A stretch of 64,000 nucleotides of DNA from Vulcanisaeta thermophila (GTDB lineage: Archaea; Thermoproteota; Thermoprotei; Thermoproteales; Thermocladiaceae): positions 186,001-250,000 of the forward strand of contig NZ_BCLI01000001.1 of the NCBI RefSeq assembly GCF_001748385.1. The letters are read 5' to 3'. The notes beneath the pieces are model-generated. The model saw only the letters and a program-made list of their open reading frames with translations. It did no database searches and was not told the origin of the DNA. How positions within the stretch are numbered: position 1 is the stretch's first letter; the number at the start of each line of letters is the position of its first letter. Made by a program: the position numbers and the translations under genes. Shown here piece by piece: positions 51,697-59,933 of this stretch.

Positions 51697-52271
51697 TACG
51701 CACCATGCCTCCTAACGTTACTCAGGACCCAGGGTAGTGACCTCCTAAAGTAGTCAATGAATGATTCAAGCTCCAGCAGGGGCCTCTCAACCACAGTGCC
51801 TGGGCATAACTCATTAACTACCCTCTCCACTTCCCTGTAAATCAAGCCCCTAGTTAGGACTACAGGTATAACCCTTGCGAAGCACCTCCCCCTCAATACA
51901 TCACCGACCCTGGGTTCCATCTTGAGAAATGCCACATCCCCTATGTTTAATCCACTGACCTCGTTTAGGAACCTGGGTTCGTTGTTGCCATGGAATACGT
52001 AGAGGCCGGGGCCAAGTGATAGTAGGAATTCCCTAAACCCCGGCCACTCAATTATTGGTGGCACTGCGTAACCCACGTTCTTAACGGTTCTTAGGTAGTC
52101 CTCTCCATACCCTATGAATATGGGTATGTAGACGTCACCCACAACCTCATTGAATAATGGGTGTGAGTATGAATTGAATGCATACTTTAGGTTTAGGGTT
52201 TCGGAGAATCTCCTAATACTCTCGATGTACTCCTCATCCTCAGAGCCATGGAATACGAGTACCACATCCAT
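51696..52271 (-). CDS. Chelatase-like protein (CbiX-type), divergent
   Basis: A 191-residue protein starting VVLVFHGSEDEEYIESIRRF, matching the first strand and His of CbiX/sirohydrochlorin chelatases, with a second half (VIPVVLTRGLIYREVERVVN) that recalls a duplicated chelatase fold. It may insert metal into a corrin precursor. The adjacent cbiB supports that. Weak conservation means the role is inferred. Confidence 0.55.
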   Translation of the reverse strand: MDVVLVFHGSEDEEYIESIRRFSETLNLKYAFNSYSHPLFNEVVGDVYIPIFIGYGEDYLRTVKNVGYAVPPIIEWPGFREFLLSLGPGLYVFHGNNEPRFLNEVSGLNIGDVAFLKMEPRVGDVLRGRCFARVIPVVLTRGLIYREVERVVNELCPGTVVERPLLELESFIDYFRRSLPWVLSNVRRHGA

Positions 52272-52321
52272 ACGTCAGTGGTGGTAAGGAATAAATCCCC
52301 TTTTAATATTTTCATCGCCAC

Positions 52322-53086
52322 GTGAGGAGGATTGGGTTTATTACGTTGTTGATTTACTACTCCAGCATCTTAGTAATCATTGCATTGTTGGTGTTGATGA
52401 CGGCATTCATGCCCGTTGAATTGGGGCTTTATGTTGATGTTCTATTCCTAATACCATACCTATACATAATTATGAGATTCAGGAGGAGCCTTAATGTGGG
52501 TGCCCTGTACATACTAACTATTTCATTAATAATCCTGATGAGCCTGGCCTCGGTATTCATAATAAGGCCTGAGGCCTACCTGTACGGAGCCCTCACAATA
52601 ATGAGGACCAACCCATTAAGGGGTATTACCTACATGGTCCTGTACCTACTCCTGTCCTTACTCCCTGATAGTGCTGTGGATTTCGTGGGCACCCTACCAA
52701 TATTCCTACTCTTAACCGCAATAGCACTCCTGGAGGTTAGGCTTAGGGAGTACCTGTTATCCTCCGTGGTCTCGGGTATAGTGGGTGTTGGGTTATCAGC
52801 CCTGATATTATCCCTGATCTACGGTGAGGTGGTGGTGACTTACGGACTTTCCGCACCAACCATGGGGTTAATGGGTTACCTACTCATCCACTCACTGAGG
52901 GGCATCATCAGGGGTGGTAATAGGCCTATTCACTTCATCAACTTCCTCATAGTCCTATACACCATTTACAAATCCCTATTATTACTAACGCCAATACCAC
53001 CAGTCCTGGTGATTAACGGGTTGGCAATAAACACGGTGGGGCACTTCATCAGCTTCCTCATGGGCTTCCTCATGGCGCTTCGATGA
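52322..53086 (+). CDS. Rhomboid-like membrane protein
   Basis: A 254-residue, six- or seven-helix membrane protein. VTYGLSAPTMGLMGYLLIH holds the Ser of the rhomboid GxSG motif, here GLSA, and NTVGHFISFLMGFLMAL has the His in the expected final helix. Rhomboids cleave peptide bonds inside the membrane. The altered GxSG motif leaves activity uncertain. It overlaps the next membrane protein gene as ATGA. Confidence 0.62.
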   Translation: MRRIGFITLLIYYSSILVIIALLVLMTAFMPVELGLYVDVLFLIPYLYIIMRFRRSLNVGALYILTISLIILMSLASVFIIRPEAYLYGALTIMRTNPLRGITYMVLYLLLSLLPDSAVDFVGTLPIFLLLTAIALLEVRLREYLLSSVVSGIVGVGLSALILSLIYGEVVVTYGLSAPTMGLMGYLLIHSLRGIIRGGNRPIHFINFLIVLYTIYKSLLLLTPIPPVLVINGLAINTVGHFISFLMGFLMALR

Positions 53087-53508
53087 TAACGCTTAATTAC
53101 CCCGCATCACCCCTAACCCAAATGCCTGGGGCTGGCTTCAAGGCGTGGGTCGTGCTCGCCATCATTGCGGTGATACTTTACATAGTGAATGCCTCAATCT
53201 TAATATACTTCCAATACCTCTACTTCCAAAACCCCAGTTACGTTGAGGGTTTATTCTACGGTTTACCCTATATGGAGGGGTTGGGTCAATTGCTTAGCCT
53301 GGGTTACATGGGCCTGCTTGGTATTGTGGGGTTAATATTAACGTTGGTCATGGCCTACGTGGTGACAATGCCAATGGTTAACCCCAGATCCACAGGAACT
53401 GCGCGCATTACTGTGGTAATCCTGGTGATACTGCTGCTCTTCATGGGTAATGTCGGGCTGGTACTGGGTTTAATATTAATGGTGGCGTCAGCGGTCCTCA
53501 TGAGGTGA
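53083..53508 (+). CDS. Small multi-helix membrane protein
   Basis: A 141-residue protein with about three membrane helices (approximately 20-44, 65-90 and 105-135). It is translationally coupled to the rhomboid-like gene by a four-base ATGA overlap. No family is recognised; it may be a partner or substrate of that protein. Confidence 0.6.
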   Translation: MITLNYPASPLTQMPGAGFKAWVVLAIIAVILYIVNASILIYFQYLYFQNPSYVEGLFYGLPYMEGLGQLLSLGYMGLLGIVGLILTLVMAYVVTMPMVNPRSTGTARITVVILVILLLFMGNVGLVLGLILMVASAVLMR

Positions 53509-53545
53509 TGCTAACGCTCAGGGGTTCATGGGTCAGTGATGCACC

Positions 53546-54259
53546 ATGTTGGTGTTGATACTCAGGGCTGAGGGTAAGATTAAGCCATTAACCACCATCC
53601 CCAGGGGCATGGATATTATACAACTGCCAGTGCTGAGGGTTTCGGTAAACCAGAGCGCCGTTGAGGATTTCCTAGGCAAGTCGTTTAATTACGTGGTCAT
53701 CATGAGCACCACGGCATTAAGGGCCATGGTGAGCACGGTGGGTGTTCAGGCAGTGGTTGATGCCCTGAGGAGGTCGAAGATAATTGGTGTAGGACCCGTA
53801 ACCTGTGGGGAGGTTAGGAGTTATGGATTAGACTGCAAAAACCCCAGTAGGTACTCCACGGCCGGCATTATTGATTACATGAGGGGTATGAGAAGGGGCT
53901 CGGTAGCCCTCCTAAGATCCCTAAGGGGTAGTTATGAGCTGGCCAGTGGGCTCGGGGCCCTCGGGTTCAGCGTGACCAACTATGGCGTATACGACGTGAC
54001 CCCAGACCCGGTCAATGCTGGGCTTGCCTGTGAGTTGGTAGATGCCGTGGATGTTGTGGTTTTCATGAGCCCCATGACATACGAATCCATCAGAGGATGC
54101 GCAGGGAAGTTGACGGGCAAGGTTTTGGTGGCCCTTGGCGAGACCACAGCCAGTAGGCTCGCCAGCGATGGCCTTAAGGCGGTAATGCCGAGCAGGTACG
54201 TTCTTGGGGGCGTCCTGGAATTACTGGTTAACCTGGGGGGCCATGGTGGCAGTGAGTAG
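53546..54259 (+). CDS. hemD: Uroporphyrinogen-III synthase
   Basis: A 237-residue two-domain HemD. N-terminal VLILRAEGKIKPLTTI, VVIMSTTALRAMVSTVG near 50, IIGVGPVTCGEVRSYGLDC near 76, and C-terminal VVFMSPMTYESIRGCAGK and VLVALGETTASRLASDGL near 180 fit the family. It cyclises hydroxymethylbilane and flips ring D, giving the substrate for the CobA methyltransferase encoded at 32 kb. Confidence 0.9.
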   Translation: MLVLILRAEGKIKPLTTIPRGMDIIQLPVLRVSVNQSAVEDFLGKSFNYVVIMSTTALRAMVSTVGVQAVVDALRRSKIIGVGPVTCGEVRSYGLDCKNPSRYSTAGIIDYMRGMRRGSVALLRSLRGSYELASGLGALGFSVTNYGVYDVTPDPVNAGLACELVDAVDVVVFMSPMTYESIRGCAGKLTGKVLVALGETTASRLASDGLKAVMPSRYVLGGVLELLVNLGGHGGSE

Positions 54260-54328
54260 TTTATTTACATTGTCCAGCGCCTTAATGCTTATAAATAGGT
54301 TGCTGCGTGGGGTATATAGGGTGGTTTT

Positions 54329-55150
54329 ATTGCCAGGTACGCAATAATAGGCATGGGTAAAATAGGCACTGCAATAGCCAAGAGCCTGATAAAGAGTGGT
54401 GTTGACCCCAGCGAAGTGGTGGGTTCGGTTAAAAGGGTCGAGAGTATAGAGAGGGTTCGTAGGGAGGTTCCGGGGGTACTCGTGACCAATAATAACGAGG
54501 CCATTGTTAGGGATGCGGACGTAATAATACTCTCGGTGAAGCCTTACCAAGTAAGTGATGTGTTGCCACCCCTTAGGGATGTTATAAGGCCTGATCAATT
54601 ACTAATATCGGTGGTTGCAGGGGTCTCCACAAGGGCCTTGGAGAGCATGGTTAATGCCAGGGTGGTCAGGGCGATGCCCAACATAGGCATAACCATAGAA
54701 CGCGGGGTCACGGCGGTGGCGCCAGGCTCCAGGTCCACCAATGAGGATGTTAAGGCTGCCTGCGGCATATTCAGCACCATGGGTAGGTGCTTGGTGGTTG
54801 AGGAGAGGTACATGGACGCAATAACCGCAATAACGGGTTCCGGGCCCGCCTTCATAGCTATGATAGCCGAGGCCCTGTGGGAATCAGGGCTTTTGTTGGG
54901 TATACCCACGGACGTGGCGTGGGAACTATCCCTGGGCGCCCTGGAGACCTCGGTGGAGCTCCTCAGGTTTAAGAGGCCCTGGGATATCATTGAGGAGGTA
55001 ACGACACCGGGCGGTGTGACCATAAGGGGCCTTAAGGTTGCCGAGACCAAGGGCCTCAGGGGCTTGATAATGGAGATGATAGAGGAAACGAGTAGGAGGG
55101 GTCAGGAAATAAGTAGGGAGATTAATAGGAGGCTGGGTATCACTGACTAG
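54329..55150 (+). CDS. proC: Pyrroline-5-carboxylate reductase, start uncertain
   Basis: About 273 residues. The NADP loop IIGMGKIGTAIAKSL begins before the first ATG (54353), so translation must start further upstream. TGSGPAFIAMIAEALWESGL near 165 and VTTPGGVTIRGLKVAE near 230 are catalytic regions. No canonical start is in frame between the stop at 54317-54319 and 54353; ATT at 54329 or a frameshifted GTG at 54321 are options. TTATAAAT lies about 28 bases before GTG 54321. It makes proline. Confidence 0.88.
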   Translation: MARYAIIGMGKIGTAIAKSLIKSGVDPSEVVGSVKRVESIERVRREVPGVLVTNNNEAIVRDADVIILSVKPYQVSDVLPPLRDVIRPDQLLISVVAGVSTRALESMVNARVVRAMPNIGITIERGVTAVAPGSRSTNEDVKAACGIFSTMGRCLVVEERYMDAITAITGSGPAFIAMIAEALWESGLLLGIPTDVAWELSLGALETSVELLRFKRPWDIIEEVTTPGGVTIRGLKVAETKGLRGLIMEMIEETSRRGQEISREINRRLGITD

Positions 55151-55230
55151 TGGGGGTTGAGCCCTCCTTAAAAATCAAAGGGTGTAGTGAGGGGCATAAT
55201 ATTTAACTACGCCTTTGTCTTCGTTAAGGC

Positions 55231-56391
55231 GTGGGTAAGGGTACCAAGGCCGTCCGCGGTGGTGTTAGGCATGTTGATGAGAAGGTGGGCCCCGTGGTGG
55301 AGCCCATTTACCAATCATCCCTATTCATGTACAGGGACCCCGAGGTTAAGGAGGTACCCCACACAATACCCCTCAAGTACTCCAGGGAGGACAACCCCAC
55401 GGTGTACGCAGTGGAGACGAAGATGGCGGAGCTTGAGGGCGGCGCCGCGGCTTTAGGATTCTCCAGTGGCATGGCTGCGATAACCACCGTGTTAATAGCC
55501 CTGGGAAAGCCAGGCTCCAGGATTGTGATGCCCCTGGACGTTTATGGATCCACACTGGTCTTCATGGAAATGTTCAGTAAGTATGGTATTAACATAACCA
55601 TAACAGACCCAGGCACTGAATCGGTAATTAAGGCTTTGGATAAGGGTGCGGATTTCGTCTTTGTGGAGTCCGTCTCGAACCCTCTCCTGAGGGTTTATGA
55701 CATACCATCAATAGTGAGGGCGGCCAAGGACGTGGGCGCCGTGGTCATTGTGGATAATACCCTGGCCACGCCCATTGGGATGACACCGCTGGAGCACGGT
55801 ACTGACATCGTCATTCACAGCGCCACGAAGTACCTCAGTGGTCATAATGATGCCGTGGCCGGCTTCATGGTTGGTGGCGATGTTAACTTGGTGAATACTG
55901 TGTGGGATTGGAGGAGGGTTCTTGGGACTATAATGGAGCCGCAAACCGCGTTCTTAGTGGATAGGGGATTGAAGACGCTCCACGTGAGGATGAAGGCCCA
56001 TGAGGAGAATGCGCGAGCCGTGGCCGAGTTCCTAAGTGAGCACCCGAAGGTCAAACGCGTCTACTACCCATGCCTACCCAATCACGAGACTTACGAGGTA
56101 GCCCGCAAACTACTTAGGAATTGCGGTGGTATTGTTAGTTTCGAGGTCAAGGGCTCCATGGAGGACGCCATGAGGGTTTACAGAAGTGTTAAGTTGATAA
56201 TACCCAGCGTTAGCTTTGGCGGTGTTGAAAGCATAATCACGCACCCAGGCACAACGACGCATAGGCACTGGACCCCCGACATGAAGGCAAGGGCTGGGAT
56301 AAGGGACAACCTACTAAGGCTTAGTGTGGGCCTTGAGGATGTCGAGGACGTGATAGAAGACCTGGATAGGGCATTGAGGAGTGTACCGTAA
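55231..56391 (+). CDS. Cystathionine gamma-synthase/lyase family PLP enzyme
   Basis: A 386-residue fold-type I PLP enzyme of the transsulfuration family. GFSSGMAAITTVLIALGKPG near 85, VIVDNTLATPIG near 167 and HSATKYLSGHNDAVAGFMV near 193 with the PLP Lys. THPGTTTHRHW near 340 is typical. It may be cystathionine gamma-synthase, lyase or methionine gamma-lyase; homologues with the same motifs vary. GTG 55231 fits ATATTTAAC 28 bases upstream. Confidence 0.88.
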   Translation: MGKGTKAVRGGVRHVDEKVGPVVEPIYQSSLFMYRDPEVKEVPHTIPLKYSREDNPTVYAVETKMAELEGGAAALGFSSGMAAITTVLIALGKPGSRIVMPLDVYGSTLVFMEMFSKYGINITITDPGTESVIKALDKGADFVFVESVSNPLLRVYDIPSIVRAAKDVGAVVIVDNTLATPIGMTPLEHGTDIVIHSATKYLSGHNDAVAGFMVGGDVNLVNTVWDWRRVLGTIMEPQTAFLVDRGLKTLHVRMKAHEENARAVAEFLSEHPKVKRVYYPCLPNHETYEVARKLLRNCGGIVSFEVKGSMEDAMRVYRSVKLIIPSVSFGGVESIITHPGTTTHRHWTPDMKARAGIRDNLLRLSVGLEDVEDVIEDLDRALRSVP

Positions 56392-56428
56392 CCCGTAAAC
56401 TTAAAACCAAGCGCATCAAGAACCTTTA

Positions 56429-57322
56429 ATGGTGCTTCAAAAATTAACGGAGAATGTATACCTAATACCCGGAAGGACCAATGTGGGTATAGTGAGGGTG
56501 GATAACGAGTACCTAATAATCGACACGGGCATTGATGATGACCATGGACGCAAAATCTTAAACACAATGAAGGATACAAACCTCAGGATAAGGGCTGTGA
56601 TCAATACTCACCACCACGCGGACCACATTGGTGGTAATGCAATAATACATAGGAGGACCAACGCGCCAATTTATGTTAGTGATGAGGATAGGGCTTTCGT
56701 GGAAATACCACTACTCGAGCCCCTCTACCTCTACGGTGCATTCCCACCTAAGGCTTTAAGGAATAAGTTCCTGGAGGCTCAGGGCGTGCCCACTAAATCA
56801 TTGGAGGAATTAGTAAGGGAGCTGAACCTAAGCGTGGTGAGGCTCCCGGGGCATACCCTGGGCATGATTGGTATAATGCATGAGGGCGTTCTCTTCACGG
56901 CGGATGCGTTTTTCCCTCATGAGGTCCTCATTAAATACGGTATTCCGTATCACCTAGACGTTAGGTCAGCGTTGAAATCCCTGGGCAACCTCATTAACAT
57001 GGTTGGCAATGCCAAGTACGTGGTGCCCGCACACGGTAGTGTTCTTAGTCCTCAGGATGCCATTAATTCCATAAATGAGAACGTGGCATTGATAAATAGA
57101 ATTAAGGACTCAATATTGGGTCATGTGGGTGGCGGTGAAGTTTCGCTGGATGACCTCGTGTCAATGCTCCTCAGGGAATTTAGCGGGGGCGTGGATAACC
57201 TGGGCAATTACCTACTCAACAGGTCCACAATCCTATCCTACATAACCTGGCTCTCTGATGATGGTTACCTGGAGCCATTAGTTAGGGATGGTAGGGTGCT
57301 CATACGTGGACTGCGTAGTTAA
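56429..57322 (+). CDS. Metallo-beta-lactamase-fold hydrolase
   Basis: A 297-residue MBL-fold enzyme. NTHHHADHIGGNAI near 61 supplies the HxHxDH metal site, RLPGHTLGMIGIMHEG near 145 and VVPAHGSVLSPQDAI near 200 the other ligands. The C-terminal 80 residues are a helical winged-helix-like tail, as in some lactamase-like thiolesterases. The substrate is unknown. ATG 56429 follows ACTTAAAACC by about 25 bases. Confidence 0.85.
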   Translation: MVLQKLTENVYLIPGRTNVGIVRVDNEYLIIDTGIDDDHGRKILNTMKDTNLRIRAVINTHHHADHIGGNAIIHRRTNAPIYVSDEDRAFVEIPLLEPLYLYGAFPPKALRNKFLEAQGVPTKSLEELVRELNLSVVRLPGHTLGMIGIMHEGVLFTADAFFPHEVLIKYGIPYHLDVRSALKSLGNLINMVGNAKYVVPAHGSVLSPQDAINSINENVALINRIKDSILGHVGGGEVSLDDLVSMLLREFSGGVDNLGNYLLNRSTILSYITWLSDDGYLEPLVRDGRVLIRGLRS

Positions 57323-57398
57323 AATAACTAAATACAGCCAGACCATAAAACATCAACTGGATGAAGCCTTTATTTAAAAACGCAGGGGATCGCTGTCG

Positions 57399-58568
57399 AT
57401 GGCCAGGGAGGTCGTGATAATAGGCGGTGGTATCTCAGGACTTACGGTGGCTAGGAATCTAAAGAGCCAGGCTGGGGATTTGGTCAACATAACCGTGGTA
57501 ACCAAGGACTACCACTACATAGGCGGACCCACAAGACCACTGCTATTGACTAATGAGGAGAGTTATGACAGGATAATAAGGGGTTATGATGAGTTGGGTA
57601 AAGAGGGCATTAATGTGGTGGTGGGTCACGCATACAGTATAGACACGGCCAATAGGAGGGTTTACATCAACGAGACGGTGATGGGGAATAAAACACTCAT
57701 TATTAATTATGATTACCTGGTCCTGGCCACGGGCGTGGTTTATGACGGCTCATCCATAAACGGTTATGACAAGTACTGGTTCAGGAACGCCAATGTTTAT
57801 GACCCAGGCAGAGTCAATGTGTTGAAGAGTAGGATTTGGAGTGCTGAGGGTGGTAATATCATTGTCTACGCACCGAAGGCGCCCTATCGATGCGCCCCTG
57901 CACCAACGGAGACAGCCCTGCTGATCCACACGGTCCTGAGGCATAGGGGCATTAGGGATAGGTTTAGGATAATACACATTGATGCCAACGAAAGCACTCA
58001 ACCACCGGTAATCGCGGATGTGGTTAAGGAGTTGTACGCGAAGGCTGGTATTGAGCTTGTGACTAAGCAGGAAATTATTGAGGTAACTGATAGGGAGGTC
58101 ATAACAAGGAGTGGTGAGAAGTACCCATACGATATCCTGGCCATGCTAGAGCCCAACCGAGCCCCCTCCTTCATAATAAACGCGGGCTTGGGTAATCCGT
58201 GGGTTGAGGTGAGGGCCCCCAATAACCTAAGGACTGCGAAGTTCGACGACGTCTTCGCCGTTGGTGATATAGCCAAGCTCCCCTACCCGAAGAATCAGGA
58301 GATTGCCTTTGAAAGTGCCCTGTACGCTGTGAATAACATCCTTGAGGATTTGGGCCTGGATAAGAGGGTTAGTGTTCAGTATGGTTTCCTGGGGTGGGCG
58401 TACGTGGGTAATGTAATGGGTGAGTTGAGCACGTTGAGTGTTCAGTTTGGTTTCGACTATACACAGCAGCCTCCAAAGCCCATGAAGGACCCGGAGCCCA
58501 GGAGGGATTATACATTACAAAAGGATCGTTGGATGCAGACGTACCTAACGAGGCTCTTTGGTTATTAA
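57399..58568 (+). CDS. FAD-dependent oxidoreductase (sulfide:quinone oxidoreductase-like)
   Basis: A 389-residue flavoprotein. The N-terminal FAD loop VVIIGGGISGLTVARNL, YDYLVLATGVVYD near 107, PYRCAPAPTETALL near 166 with a conserved Cys and DVFAVGDIAKLPYPK near 280. The pattern matches sulfide:quinone or flavocytochrome-c sulfide dehydrogenase relatives. It may pass electrons from sulfide to quinone; only one of the redox Cys residues is evident, so the activity is inferred. Confidence 0.82.
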   Translation: MAREVVIIGGGISGLTVARNLKSQAGDLVNITVVTKDYHYIGGPTRPLLLTNEESYDRIIRGYDELGKEGINVVVGHAYSIDTANRRVYINETVMGNKTLIINYDYLVLATGVVYDGSSINGYDKYWFRNANVYDPGRVNVLKSRIWSAEGGNIIVYAPKAPYRCAPAPTETALLIHTVLRHRGIRDRFRIIHIDANESTQPPVIADVVKELYAKAGIELVTKQEIIEVTDREVITRSGEKYPYDILAMLEPNRAPSFIINAGLGNPWVEVRAPNNLRTAKFDDVFAVGDIAKLPYPKNQEIAFESALYAVNNILEDLGLDKRVSVQYGFLGWAYVGNVMGELSTLSVQFGFDYTQQPPKPMKDPEPRRDYTLQKDRWMQTYLTRLFGY

Positions 58569-59092
58569 TGGCAGTACCTAGCCCTGAATTCATTAAATTT
58601 ATCGCCGTTCAACACCATTAGGTAGGCATCCTCACCATCACTGTAGTAACCCCTCAACACGCCCTCCTCAATGAACCCCAACCCCCTGTATAGGGTTATT
58701 GCGGGTGTGTTTGAGACCCTAACCTCGAGTATTACGTGGTCAACCCCATCACTCACCATGGAGCATATGGACCTTATCATTAAGGCCTTCCCAATGCCCC
58801 TCCTTCGAAACTCACTGAGAACTCCCACGGATATTACATGGCCCCTGGACATGCCCTCAATGCACGATATTATGTAACCCACGGGCTCACCATCAACGTA
58901 GGCGATGAATGAGTACTTGGTGCATGACCTGCAGAGCCAGGTTATGAAGCCTAGGGTGTACTGCTCACTGGGCCTAAATATTGCCTTCTCGAGATTTATC
59001 ACGGTTTTAAGATCATCATCTGGACTGCACATCCTCAGGGACACGCCCATCTCAATTACCGCATTATTAGCGCCATTGATGTTTAAAGGCAT
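58565..59092 (-). CDS. GNAT acetyltransferase (RimI-like)
   Basis: About 175 residues. SVGVLSEFRRRGIGKALMIR contains the acetyl-CoA motif R/QxxGxG/A, and VILEVRVSNTPAITLYRGLG is the conserved late strand-helix; GFIEEGVLRGYYSDGEDAYL ends the core. It resembles archaeal RimI/Ard1 N-terminal acetyltransferases. The start used, ATG 59092, lies just over 26 bases from TTATTAAT (59119-59126). Longer frames reach into the divergent gene. Confidence 0.85.
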   Translation of the reverse strand: MPLNINGANNAVIEMGVSLRMCSPDDDLKTVINLEKAIFRPSEQYTLGFITWLCRSCTKYSFIAYVDGEPVGYIISCIEGMSRGHVISVGVLSEFRRRGIGKALMIRSICSMVSDGVDHVILEVRVSNTPAITLYRGLGFIEEGVLRGYYSDGEDAYLMVLNGDKFNEFRARYCH

Positions 59093-59118
59093 AACCACCG
59101 AGGCCCACGGGTAAGGGC

Positions 59119-59126
59119 TTATTAAT
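59119..59126. promoter_or_regulatory. TATA-like box between divergent GNAT and phosphoesterase genes
   Basis: TTATTAAT, centred near 59122, is about 25 bases from ATG 59147 on the plus strand and 30 bases from ATG 59092 on the minus strand, so it may serve both. Confidence 0.4.
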
Positions 59127-59146
59127 CCGACCATGGTGCCTAGGTG

Positions 59147-59902
59147 ATGGTTAAATTGCTGGTAACGGCTGATATACACTCACCAAAGTACCTGGCCAGG
59201 TTTAGGGAGTCCATAAAGGGGTTAGGAACATTTGACGGGGTCCTGATAGCTGGGGATTTAATGAGCGAGGGTAGTATTGAGGGGCTCAAGCTCCTCATAA
59301 ATGAGATCAGGAGGTTAAGTAGTACGGTGATTGCCGTACCAGGCAATGAGGACTATGACGATGTACTACCCAGGGCAAGGGACCTTGACGTTATTAGGTG
59401 GCTTGATGATGAGGTTGTGAGGGTGGATTTTGGGGGCGTGGTCATTAGGATCATAGGCACCAGGGGATCCCTGGAAAAACCCACCACCTGGCAAAGCAAG
59501 CACATACCTGGAATTACGGACATTTACAGGCGCAGGGTTTCCTGGCTACGCTCCCAATTAATGAGTCACGAGAGAACCATACTACTCACCCACTACGCAC
59601 CCACCTTCAAGACACTGGAGGGTGAGGATCCGAGGGTATGGCCCATGATGGGCGTTAGGGATTTGGAGAGCGTTATTTTTGAGCACGGCGTCATAGCGCT
59701 TCACGGGCACGCTCACGAATCAACGGTTAGGTGCGTAAGGTCGGGCTCCTCGTACATAATAAACGCGGCCTTCCCCAACCTATGGAGGCCCATAATAATG
59801 GAATTGAGTGGTGATGGTGTGGTTTCCGTAAACCTCGAGTGTAGGGAGGTTATGTATGGGCGTGGGAGTGGTAAGTCAATACTCGACTTCCTCGGTGGTT
59901 AA
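59147..59902 (+). CDS. Metallophosphoesterase
   Basis: About 251 residues. LLVTADIHSPKY near 5, IAGDLMSEG near 35, PGNEDYDD near 65 (GNHD variant), LTHYAPT near 150 and HGHAHES near 190 are the metal-binding blocks of calcineurin-like phosphoesterases. It is soluble; substrate unknown. It is a different branch from the smaller phosphoesterase at 6.3 kb. Confidence 0.83.
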   Translation: MVKLLVTADIHSPKYLARFRESIKGLGTFDGVLIAGDLMSEGSIEGLKLLINEIRRLSSTVIAVPGNEDYDDVLPRARDLDVIRWLDDEVVRVDFGGVVIRIIGTRGSLEKPTTWQSKHIPGITDIYRRRVSWLRSQLMSHERTILLTHYAPTFKTLEGEDPRVWPMMGVRDLESVIFEHGVIALHGHAHESTVRCVRSGSSYIINAAFPNLWRPIIMELSGDGVVSVNLECREVMYGRGSGKSILDFLGG

Positions 59903-59933
59903 AGCATAAATTTAAAGCATTGGCTTGGCCTCC

